Origin: Dromiciops gliroides
Lineage: Eukaryota; Chordata; Mammalia; Microbiotheria; Microbiotheriidae
Reading direction: 5' to 3'
Assembly (NCBI RefSeq): GCF_019393635.1
Contig: NC_057862.1
Coordinates: 417,057,669-417,121,668 of the forward strand
Length of the DNA: 64,000 nt
Under the pieces are notes generated by a model. It saw nothing but the letters and a program-made list of their open reading frames with translations, searched no databases and was not told the origin of the DNA. Below, piece after piece: positions 56,220 through 64,000 of the stretch. Every line of letters starts with the position of its first letter. Within the stretch, counting starts at the first letter, position 1. A program made the position numbers and the translations under genes.

Positions 56220-56610
56220 AATGGATCAATTAACAAGTATTTATTACATGCCCACTATGAGCAGGCACTGTGCTAGGCATTGGGTTTTATATATAAGTAC
56301 ATTATATATATATGTATATATACATATATATATATGTATATATACACACACACATATATATCCCTGCTCATAAAGAATTTACCTTCTAATGGAAGAGATA
56401 ACAAGTCTATATAAAAACACACACAGCATAAAGTTAATAAATACAAACACACAGAATAGTTAAACAGAAGCCAGTTAGGGAAGGAGGGCACCAGCAATTG
56501 GAGGGATCAGGAAAGGCTTCATGCAAAAGATGGGACCTGAGCTCCAGCTTAGAGGAAGGGGCGCTGTGAGGTGCAGGTGAGGACAGAGCACATTCCAGGT
56601 ATGGAGGATG
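56220..56610 (-). mobile_element. L2 3' end, antisense, with TATA repeat
   Basis: AAGTATTTATTACATGCCCA, GGCACTGTGCTAGGCATTGG, a TA/TG microsatellite at 56290-56360, then CAGGAAAGGCTTCATGC. Confidence 0.7.
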
Positions 56611-56639
56611 GCCAGTGCCAAGGCAGCAAAGCTTACGGG

Positions 56640-56795
56640 GGACCCTGACCTCAAGTGACTTGACCTGTTTGCCTCAGTTTCCTTTTCTGTAAAATGGGGA
56701 TAACAATGGCAGCTACCTCCCAAGGATCAAAAGAGATCAAAATGGTAAAGTCCTTAATACAGTGCCTGGCACATGGTAGGTGCTAAATACATGTT
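56640..56795 (+). repeat. MIR-like tail
   Basis: CTCAGTTTCCTTTTCTGTAA and CAGTGCCTGGCACATGGTAG. Confidence 0.55.
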
Positions 56796-56867
56796 AGCTT
56801 AAAAAAACCCCCAGTCATTTGCTTCCTGTACCAATGAAATCACAGCTATGTTTAAAAAGAATACACA

Positions 56868-56869
<2 letters not shown>

Positions 56870-56906
<37 letters not shown>

Positions 56907-57130
56907 TACCATCTCTATCTTTCTATCATCTATATCAATATCTCTATCTCTCTATTTCTATCATTATTCTATTATTATTCTATCTCTATCCTGGTAATCA
57001 TATCTATGTCAGCTCTATCTCTATTTCTTTCTCTATCTCTGTCTCTACATCTGTATCTGTATTTATATCTACATTTGTAGCTACAACTATATCTATATCA
57101 TCCCTATCTATCTCTCTGTCTGTCTGTCTG
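56870..57130. repeat. TC and TATC microsatellite complex
   Basis: (TC)n at 56872-56902 followed by degenerate ATCTCTATCT units to about 57130. Confidence 0.9.
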
Positions 57131-57264
57131 CCTCCAACTCGATAATGGCAAAAGTGGATTCCCATTGACTGGAAATCTTCCAGGGGAGACTGGATTACTA
57201 CTTTTCAGGGATTTTTTTTTCTAGTTCCTTCCTATTCCTGTTATGAGTGGGATTGGATGATTTC

Positions 57265-57680
57265 TGAGGTTCATAGGATCATCAAATTAGAACCGAAATG
57301 AACCTCAGAGGTCAATGAATCCAATCCCTTAACTTCACATAGGAGGAAACAAGGATTGAAAGAAACAAAATGATTTGTCTGGGTCACACATCTCATAGGT
57401 GTCTCATGTGGGACCGAACCCGGGTCTTATAGCTAGCATTTATAGAATACTCTGAGGTTTGCAAAGTGCTTTACACATTTTATTGATTTTAATCCTTAAC
57501 AACCCTGTGAGGTATATGCTGTTATTACCTTCATTTTACAGATGAGGAAATTGAGATTGAGAGAAGGTATAAGTGACTTACCCAGAGTCACCTAGCTAGT
57601 TAAGTGTCTGGGGGAGGATTTGCACCCAGGTCTTCTTGACTTCACATTCACTACACTAGTCACTGTTCTCCCAGCTAAGT
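57265..57680 (-). repeat. MIR/Mon and Ther1-like CORE-SINEs
   Basis: First unit has GGATCATCAAATTAGAACCG; the second has TAGCTAGCATTTATAGAATA, AACAACCCTGTGAGGTATAT and ACAGATGAGGAAATTGAG. Confidence 0.65.
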
Positions 57681-58384
57681 GGCATCAGTTTCTGACTCTG
57701 AGATTCTGTGAGAAATGAGGACAGATGGTTTTGTAGGTGGGATGTGGATGTTTGAGTGTCTGTCCATGTGTCCAAGGGCAGAACTCAGGCAGAGCAGAGC
57801 CTGGGAAACAGTGTGAGAACTTCAGGAAATGAGATTCTCAGGAACTGCCCTGCTTTATTTAGTTGTTTGTCAGCCTCCTTCCCCCAGACTGCATGGGGTC
57901 AGAAATAAATGAATTTTTAGTTTGCTCTGCAGTGTCTGTTTTAAGGAGCAGTATGATTTGAAAAGTATTTCTCAGCTCTGGGACAATTGCCTCTCAGCAT
58001 TGAGCTGAGCACATCTAGTTCCCAGATACTCTTAAACATAATACTTTTTTTTCCCCATTTAATCTTCCCTTTTCTCTCTTTTCTCCCACTCACAAATTGT
58101 ACTGAGCAAAAATGTCTGAAGAGCCAGCTTCTCCCTACACAGTCCCTGCAGGTATTTTCTTTGGAGAGGATTATTGAGAGAGAACAGCATGGCCTCATCA
58201 CCTATAATAGTAGGGAATGTATGTACTCCTTGTGTGCAAATTCTGCTCGGTCCTTTATTCTCTTCCATGTTTCTCACCATCATGGCGACCACAGAAGGGG
58301 CTTCGGATGGATAAAAATAACTCATGTTCTTGATTCTGTGGCTCTCATGACAGTAAGTTCCATGCGGTCACAGGTTACATTGAT
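57681..58384. other. Low-copy sequence, no gene seen
   Basis: A 167-codon plus-strand frame (57987-58490) runs into the next SINE and has no recognisable domain or codon signature. Confidence 0.35.
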
Positions 58385-58615
58385 GTTGGCAGTTGTTTTG
58401 GTCATGTTCAACAATTGGAATTTCTTGGCCAAGGTACTGGAGTCATTTGCCATTATTCTTCTCCAGCTCATTTTACAGATGAGGAACTGAGGCAAACAGG
58501 GTGAAATGACTTGCCCCTAGTCATAGCTAGTAAGTAGGTGAGGACAGATTGGAACTCAAGTCTTCCTGACTCCAGGCCCAGCACTTGATCCACTATGCCA
58601 AGGGGCTATTTGGTG
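58385..58615 (-). repeat. MAR1-like long CORE-SINE
   Basis: GTTTTGGTCATGTTCAACAA, CCAAGGTACTGGAGTCATTT and TTTTACAGATGAGGAACTGA. Confidence 0.75.
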
Positions 58616-58729
58616 TCCCAGACTGTGTACCATTCTAAGGCTCTGTGTTGTCATAGCCCAGAAATCTCCATTTGTTTTATGACGTTTGTTCTTTAAAATG
58701 TAAAAACAATGGCATTGTCTCCCTTCCTC

Positions 58730-58965
58730 CTTTGGAGGGATGGGGGCCTATGGGTGTGGAACATCTCATATACTGTCAGACTTAGTTGGAGTGTTGCTTA
58801 GCTTTGTCGAACTGGTTTCTTCCCACCTCCCTCCCCCTTCTCTATTTTTGTTCATAAGGGATGGCTTGCTCGGTAGAGGAGAGGGGAGGAATTTATTTGG
58901 AAATTGGGGTAATATAAAAACAAAAGATAGCAATAAAAAGTATGATAAAAGTTGAAAAAGCAACT
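58730..58965 (+). mobile_element. L1-like 3' UTR fragment
   Basis: ATACTGTCAGACTTAGTTGG and GGTAATATAAAAACAAAAGA match the 3' end of the element at 40430-41290. Confidence 0.55.
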
Positions 58966-59179
58966 TCCTCCACCCCGACGATGGCTGGGATTCATCTTAC
59001 TGCTCAGCTATGTTAAATGCTGTTTTTCAGATTTTTTTCTTCTTACCCTAAAACAAGAGCTTATTCCATAGCCCAGCCAAGGAACTCAGAACATTCTGAT
59101 TTGTGGATTTGAGGGTTAGGTAGTTGCTTGCAAGGTAAGGTGGTTGAGGATAATCAATAGGCTGAGGCAATGACTTTTA

Positions 59180-59365
59180 GGAGAGGCTCCATAGGGCACT
59201 GGATTTACATCCAAAAAACCTGGGTTCCATTGTAGACTCTGTTACCTGTTTGACCTGAGGGAAGTTACTTCACTTTTCTGGGTCTCAGTTTCCATGTCTG
59301 TAAAATGAGCGGGCCAGACCAGACAACCTTTGAGAGCTTTTCCAGCTCACAAAATCTATGATCTC
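59180..59365 (+). repeat. MIR-type CORE-SINE
   Basis: AAAAACCTGGGTTCCATTGT, CTCAGTTTCCATGTCTGTAA and AAATCTATGATCTC. Confidence 0.65.
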
Positions 59366-59672
59366 TAGTTCACCTAGAGATTTGCACCTGCCCCTGTTTC
59401 AGGGCTGATTGCGTGGGCTGGGAGATGGGCCTGCTCAGGGACTGCAGGATTGGGCCCTGAGGGTTATCTCCTGCTGAAAGCATCTGTAGCCAGGGAAACT
59501 GCTGCTGCTGCTGATAGAGTCTCTTAGAATGACTGGGGTGAGGGAGAAGATGACAGCACTCAGGGGAAATAATTTCCACCCACTGAGTTGATACAGACCA
59601 GCCTGGAAGAGCCACAGCTCCGAGGTTAGAGAAGCAAGGCAAGCAGACAGACCATCTTCTGCTTTTTGTATG

Positions 59673-59955
59673 AAGGAAGGAAGGAAGAAAGGAAAGAAGG
59701 AAGGAAGGAGCGAAGGAAGGGGAGAGAGGGAGGCAGGAAGGAAGGAAGGAAGGAAGGAAGGAAGGAAGGAAGGAAGGAAGGAAGGAAGGAAGGAAGGAAG
59801 GAAGGAAGGAAGGAAGGAAGGAAGGAAGGAAGGGGAGGGAGGGAGGGAAGGGAAAGGAAGAAAAAGAAAATGAAGGAAAGAGAAAAAAGGAAGGAAGGCA
59901 AGAAGGAAGGGAGGGCTGGAGGGAGTAATGGAAAGCAGGAAGGCAGGAAGGAAAC
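59673..59955. repeat. Long (GGAA)n microsatellite
   Basis: A nearly perfect GGAA array from about 59730 to 59832, with degenerate GGAA/GGGA sequence on both sides. The long minus-strand Ser/Leu/Pro/Phe frames (up to 203 codons) are its translation. Confidence 0.97.
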
Positions 59956-59984
59956 CCTGGTGTGAACATGAGCTGATAGCTCTA

Positions 59985-60150
59985 GAGCCGGAAGGGACCT
60001 CAAAGGTCATTCTCCTGAATTTACAGATTATGAAACTGAGGCCCAAGGAGTTTAAGTGTCTTCCCCAAAGTTACACAGGTAATAAGCATCAAAGGAAGGT
60101 CCTCTCTCTACAGAGCCCATGCTCTTCCTATTGTACTACCCTGCCTACCC
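59985..60150 (-). repeat. MIR/Mon-type CORE-SINE
   Basis: AGAGCCGGAAGGGACCTCAA, ATTATGAAACTGAGGCCC and TTACACAGGTAATAAGC. Confidence 0.65.
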
Positions 60151-60159
60151 GATGATTCT

Positions 60160-60612
60160 TTTTTAAAGTATATTTTTTATTGTATTTTGTTATTTTCACA
60201 TCACCATAATTTTCCCCACAATCCCTGCCTTCCCCTTCCAGAGAGCCATTCCATGTAACAAATAGTATTTTTAAAGATAAAAAGGGGAAAAAAGGAAAAA
60301 ATCAGCATAACTATTAACATATCAAAAATGTCTAAAAAGATATGCGATGTACAATACTTGTGGACCTCTCCCCTCTGCAGTGGGATGGGCTGAAGGTGTC
60401 TTCTTATATATCTTCTTTTGAGACATGGTTGTTCTTTGTCATTTTGTAACATTCATATTTGATTTTTTGTGGGTGTTCCTTCTGTTTATGTTGTTATTGT
60501 ATATGTTGCTTTCTTGGCTCTGTTTCCTTCCTTTTACACCAGTTCATTTATATCTTATCATACTTCTCTGTATCATGACATTCATTATTTCTTAGAGCAT
60601 AGTCCTGATGGT
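60160..60612 (-). mobile_element. Old L1-like 3' end
   Basis: TTTTTATTGTATTTTGTTAT, CCACAATCCCTGCCTTCCCC, and TTCATTATTTCTTAGAGCAT near the 5' side; interrupted at its right end by a SINE. Confidence 0.55.
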
Positions 60613-60615
60613 TCT

Positions 60616-60766
60616 TTTTTTTTTTTTTGGCAGTGCAATGAGAGTTAAGTGACTTGCCCAGGGTCACACAGCTAGTAAGTGTCAAGTGCCTGAGGTCAGA
60701 TTTGAATTCAGGTCCTCCTGAATCCAGGGTCAGTGCTTTATCCACTGCTCCACCTAGCTGCCCCCC
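60616..60766 (-). mobile_element. SINE1/WALLSI-like SINE
   Basis: Full-length minus copy with a T tail. Confidence 0.9.
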
Positions 60767-60859
60767 AAACTTGTTTTTTTTTTTTAAAACTCTTTTACCT
60801 TTCTTCTCTTGTTTTACCCTCATCCCAGCACTGGCAAAATCAAATCCCAGGTCTTTTAC

Positions 60860-61000
60860 ACATTGATGACTGCAAGGGGGATGGAGCTAGTCTTATATAG
60901 ACACATTTTGCCAGTGAGAAAACAAGTGCAGAGAGGGCAATTGACTTGCAGAGTCACCTAACTGTTTAGTAGCAAAGCTAGGACTAGAAACCTGAGGAGA
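60860..61000 (-). repeat. Old MIR/Mon-type SINE
   Basis: GTGAGAAAACAAGTGCAGAG and AGCAAAGCTAGGACTAGAAA. Confidence 0.45.
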
Positions 61001-61139
61001 ATGAGGTGTGTCTTCTTTTTTCTTGATTTGATTTGAAAGGATTACAAAGCATCTGGGGAGACAGTTTGTTAGAACTTGTTAGTGTTACCTTAAAGTATAG
61101 TAGAAAAGTTGTCTTGGAGGCATCAATTAAGTTAACATT

Positions 61140-61710
61140 CAATTCCAACCAATCTATATTTATTAAGCAACTATTTTGTACGTGAACAAAGTGTTAGGTG
61201 CTGAGGATACATAGAGGAAAAGGAAACTGTGCCTTCCTTCGTATTCTACTATGGAGACATCGATAAATACATGCAAACAACAGTACATACACAGTTATAG
61301 AAAAGAATTTTAAAACAGGAAGAACAATAACAGCTGAGGAGGGAGGATCAGGGAAGGCTTCATGTAAGAAATGGCAGCTGTGTTGTGCTTTTAAGGGAAG
61401 GTGAGATGGGAGTGCATTCAACAGAGTCAGGAGTTTGGAATGTCCTTTCTGGGGAAGAGCTAGCCAACCACTGAGTAGAATGTTGAGTGAGTTGAGAGGA
61501 GTAATACAAAATAAGACTAAGAAGGTAAAAGGGATCCAGATTTAGGGGCGGTGGTGAATAAATGTCAAGCCAAAACTTTTGTTTTATCCTTGGAGGCAAT
61601 AGAGAGTGAATGAGAATTTTGAGTAGGGGAGTGACATGTACAGATGTTTTAGGAATATCAATCTGACAACTGCATGGAGGATAGATTGGAGAGAAGAGAA
61701 ACCAGCAAAG
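61140..61710 (-). mobile_element. L2 3' region, antisense
   Basis: TATTTATTAAGCAACTATTT, GGTGCTGAGGATACATAGAG, GGGAAGGCTTCATGTAAG and CTGCATGGAGGATAGATTGG in L2 antisense order. Confidence 0.7.
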
Positions 61711-61726
61711 CAGTCTCTGCCATTTA

Positions 61727-61879
61727 TTTATTTATTTTTTGGGGGCGGGGCAATGAGGGTTAAGTGACTTGCCCAGGGTCACACAGCTAGTAAGTGTCAA
61801 GTGTCTGAGGTCAGATTTGAACTCAGGTCCTCCTGAATCCAGGGCTGGTACTTTATCCACTGCACCACCTAGCTGCCCC
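61727..61879 (-). mobile_element. SINE1/WALLSI-like SINE with TSD
   Basis: Flanked by CTCTGCCATTTA at 61715-61726 and 61880-61891, inserted at an L2 edge. Confidence 0.92.
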
Positions 61880-62099
61880 CTCTGCCATTTAATTCAAAAC
61901 AGTTCCACAAACATTAAGGGCCCAAGGGCCAACTTCTGACAAAAACTGCCAGCGTGACCCTGAGCAAATCACTTAACCTGGGAAGCTCTCTAAGACTCTA
62001 AGTTGTAGAACAGATGCCAATCTTCACTGGTAGATGGACTCTCTTACCAGGAGGTCCTTCTGACAATGGAATCATGGGTTCTGTTTTTTTCAAAAGTGT

Positions 62100-62690
62100 C
62101 AGTAAAAAAGTGCTGGGGATACAAAAATAGTTCCTGTCCTCAATGAGTGTGTGTTCTACCAGGGATTAGGGACAATAGAGCATAACACTTGTTCAGATAA
62201 ATTTGGTGTTATGGGGCCAAAGCAAAGATTCAGACAATGTTCTGGTAGTCTTTGAGGAGGGAGGGAACACATTCATTTGGAGGTATCAGTGGCTTTATAG
62301 ACAAGTTGGCTCTTGAGCTGAGCTTTGAAGGAGTCTTGGCAGGTAGATTTTTGCAGGTAGTAATGAGGAGGGGAGTGCAGTTTATGTATGGGGGACAGAC
62401 CTATGGGGAGGGGAGAGGTTAGGGTTGGATATAGAGTTTTGAGAATCATTTGCCTAGGGAAAATGAAATTGAACCTTTGATAGCAAATGACATGGAAAGT
62501 GGGGAGGGGAGGAAGAGGGAGAGAAAGAGAAAAGGGAGAGAGAGAGAGAGAAGAAGGAGGAGGAGGAGGAGGAGGAGGAGGAGGAGGAGGAGGAGGAGAA
62601 GATCTACGTTTATGGGCCAAGGGAAGAACAATGAAATGGTAAAGGAGGCAGAGAAGGAGCAGTTATATAGGTAGGAGGAGAACCAGGAAA
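62100..62690 (-). mobile_element. L2 3' region, antisense
   Basis: TGCTGGGGATACAAAAATAG, CTTGAGCTGAGCTTTGAAGG and TAGGAGGAGAACCAGGA are in L2 antisense style. A GGA repeat is embedded. Confidence 0.6.
62515..62598. repeat. GA and (GGA)n microsatellite
   Basis: GAGAGAGAGAG then GAAGGAGGAGGAGGAGG to 62598. The poly-Arg and poly-Pro frames are artefacts of this repeat. Confidence 0.95.
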
Positions 62691-62849
62691 AATGGAGTTA
62701 TAAAGCCTTAAAATTTTGCTTCTTTCTTGAATGAATGGCATGACCAGAAATTACCATTTACTCCCTTGTACTCTGAGGATTGTTAAGTATACTGTGACTG
62801 TAACCAGTGCTCTTCAGCTGTAAAAATCAATATGGTGATGATCATTCAT

Positions 62850-63000
62850 TTATTCATCAATTCAACAAACACATATTAAGCATTTACTTTGTGCAGAGTA
62901 TTCCTCTAGGCACTGGAAGAAAAGACAAAATTTAGATGAGACATGGTTCTTGCCCCCAGAATTTATAGCACACAAGACTGAAAAAATATCCTATGAAAGA
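62850..63000 (-). mobile_element. L2 3' end, antisense
   Basis: CAACAAACACATATTAAGC and CTCTAGGCACTGGAAGAAAAG. Confidence 0.6.
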
Positions 63001-63254
63001 TGATAGAGAAAATGGATGGCTTTTTGTCCCTAAGACAGAATGAAAGAATGAAAAGAAAGAAGAGTCAACCCAGTCAATTTCTCCTGGGACAATGGAAGCT
63101 CGAGTCAGGAGTCCAGTTGGTAATAGCTTTGTTGACTATGGGTACTTACTTTTTTTTTTTTCATGGGCACTTACTCTTAAGCAAAGAAGCTTCCCCTCCT
63201 CCAAGTTGGTGAGTCAACTTAGATTTGTTGGCACTATTCTTCCTTCTAGTAGTG

Positions 63255-63775
63255 AATGACTAAGCTTGTTCATTTGTTCAATCATATCTGACTCTTCATG
63301 ACACACCGGACTCTTCTACTCTCCTCTGTCTCCCAAAGTCTGTCCAAGCTCATGCTCCTTGCTTTCATGACACTATCTCTCCATCTCATCCTCTGCCATC
63401 TCCTTTCCCTTTTGCCTTCAATCTTTCCCAACATCATGGTCTTTTCCAATGAGTTTCATCTTCTCATTATGTGGCCAAAGTATTTAAGCTTATTTGACCT
63501 TCCAGTGAATAGTCTGAATTACTTTTTAAAATATTTACTGATTTAATCCTCTTGTTGTCCAAGGGACTCTCAAAAGTCTTCTCTTGGGGCAGCTAGGTGG
63601 TGCAGTGGATAGAGCACCGGCCCTGGAGTCAGGAGGACCTGAGTTCAAATCTGACTTCAGACACTTGACACTTATTAGCTGTGTGACCCTGGGCAAGTCA
63701 CTTAACCCTCATTGCCCTGAAAAAACCAAAAAAACAAAAGTCTTCTCTAGCATCTGAATGCACATAAAAGCATAC
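63255..63775 (-). mobile_element. RTE (BovB-like) 3' region split by a SINE
   Basis: Antisense RTE phrases run in order: TTCAATCATATCTGACTCTT, CCTTCAATCTTTCCCAACAT, ATTATGTGGCCAAAGTATTT, TTGTCCAAGGGACTCTCAAA, then TCTTCTCTAGCATCTGAATG after the SINE. The SINE TSD lies inside this sequence. Confidence 0.7.
63585..63736 (+). mobile_element. SINE1/WALLSI-like SINE with TSD, inside RTE
   Basis: Flanked by AAAAGTCTTCTCT at 63572-63584 and 63737-63749. Confidence 0.93.
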
Positions 63776-63779
63776 TATT

Positions 63780-64000
63780 TTTCACTTTCTTTTTTCATTT
63801 TTTAGCTTTCTTTTACAACATGATTAATATGGAAATATATTTTGCATGATTGCACATGTATGTAACCTATATCAAATTGCTTACTGTCTCAGGGAGGGAA
63901 GGGAGGAGGGAGGGAGAGAATTTGGAATTCAAAATTTTAAAAAAGAATGTTAAAATTGTTTTTACATGTAATTGAGAAAAAATAAAATATTATTTTAAAA
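63780..64000 (+). mobile_element. L1 3' UTR end, runs to the window edge
   Basis: CTTTTACAACATGATTAATA, GATTGCACATGTATGTAACC, a GGGAGG tract and AATAAAATATTATTTTAAAA at the end. Confidence 0.9.

Noticed and set aside
57987..58490. 167-codon plus-strand frame
   Set aside because: The last third is a MAR1-like SINE, the rest has no recognisable motif, and overlapping frames are open on the other strand.
59370..60046. Minus-strand frames of 199 and 203 codons, the longest in the window
   Set aside because: Most of the length is the (GGAA)n microsatellite read as FLPS repeats, with MIR and unique flanks.
62273..62674. Poly-Pro, poly-Leu and poly-Arg frames
   Set aside because: Translations of the (GGA)n repeat in antisense L2.
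257..63736. SINE heads as possible tRNA genes
   Set aside because: They keep box A- and box B-like motifs but do not fold into a full cloverleaf and continue into CORE sequence; only 23659-23732 is a real tRNA gene.
1..64000. Recurring predicted peptide with LALDSGGPEFKS and TSCVTLGKSLNPH in many frames, suggesting a protein family
   Set aside because: It is the translation of the plus strand of the tRNA-derived SINE; the reverse-frame version (LRPDLNSGTPDSRAG) is the other strand. No gene is implied.
1..64000. Tandem and nested repeats as a possible CRISPR array
   Set aside because: Vertebrate DNA; repeats are SINE copies and microsatellites, with no regular repeat-spacer pattern.

Overview
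The window is nuclear DNA from a marsupial. The evidence is a short tRNA-derived CORE-type SINE of the SINE1/WALLSI kind, present in about 37 copies on both strands. It begins GGGGCAGCTAGGTGGCGCAG, carries a box B like GAGTTCAAATCC, then the CORE sentence CTAGCTGTGTGACCCTGGGC, and ends in an A-rich tail. With it are older MAR1-, MIR- and Ther/Mon-like SINEs, marsupial L1 3' ends, long L2 and L3 (CR1-clade) remnants, an RTE fragment, hAT and mariner MITEs and two LTR-like blocks. I cannot tell an American from an Australian marsupial from this window alone.

Gene content is very sparse. Two short plus-strand segments look like coding exons: a 93-nt phase-0 exon with a WD40-like signature (4485-4577), and a terminal exon with two CxxC knuckles, a stop and nearby polyadenylation signals (8938-9105). 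They may be the 3' end of one WD40/zinc-finger gene, but I could not name it. The clearest functional gene is an intact tRNA-Thr(AGT) at 23659-23732 with a pol III T-run. It lies inside the only CpG island (about 23370-24060), which also has GC boxes and a good splice donor at 23985, so a pol II first exon may start there and run rightward. Nothing from 24 to 64 kb was recognised as protein-coding, and that stretch may be intronic or intergenic.

Layout: 1-3.3 kb antisense L2; 3.3-9.4 kb the candidate gene end with a nested hAT/L1 stack; 9.4-10 kb LTR-like block; 10-19 kb SINE-riddled L2 and an unassigned minus-strand ORF (11753-12070); 19.4-20.2 kb hAT interrupted by L1; 22.9-24.5 kb L2 tail, CpG island, tRNA and a 104-bp tandem repeat; 25-31.4 kb old SINE/L2 debris plus the longest repeat-poor block (29.3-31.4 kb); 31.7-33.6 kb plus-strand L2 holding a hAT MITE and three SINEs; 38.9-39.5 kb solo LTR; 39.9-44.8 kb L1 and L3; 46-50.6 kb L2, L1 tail and a tandem SINE pair; 50.8-54 kb three L1 pieces, one holding a mariner MITE; 54.5-64 kb long microsatellites, L2, MIR, RTE and a final L1 3' end.

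The main biological content is the retroposition record. Many SINEs keep readable target-site duplications (TSDs), several insertions are nested and can be ordered in time, and two places show head-to-tail SINE pairs separated by three copies of one TSD. No CRISPR, operon or intact viral gene is present. Most open frames are translations of SINE, L2 or microsatellite sequence. Family names are from memory of consensus sequences and were not checked by a database search.
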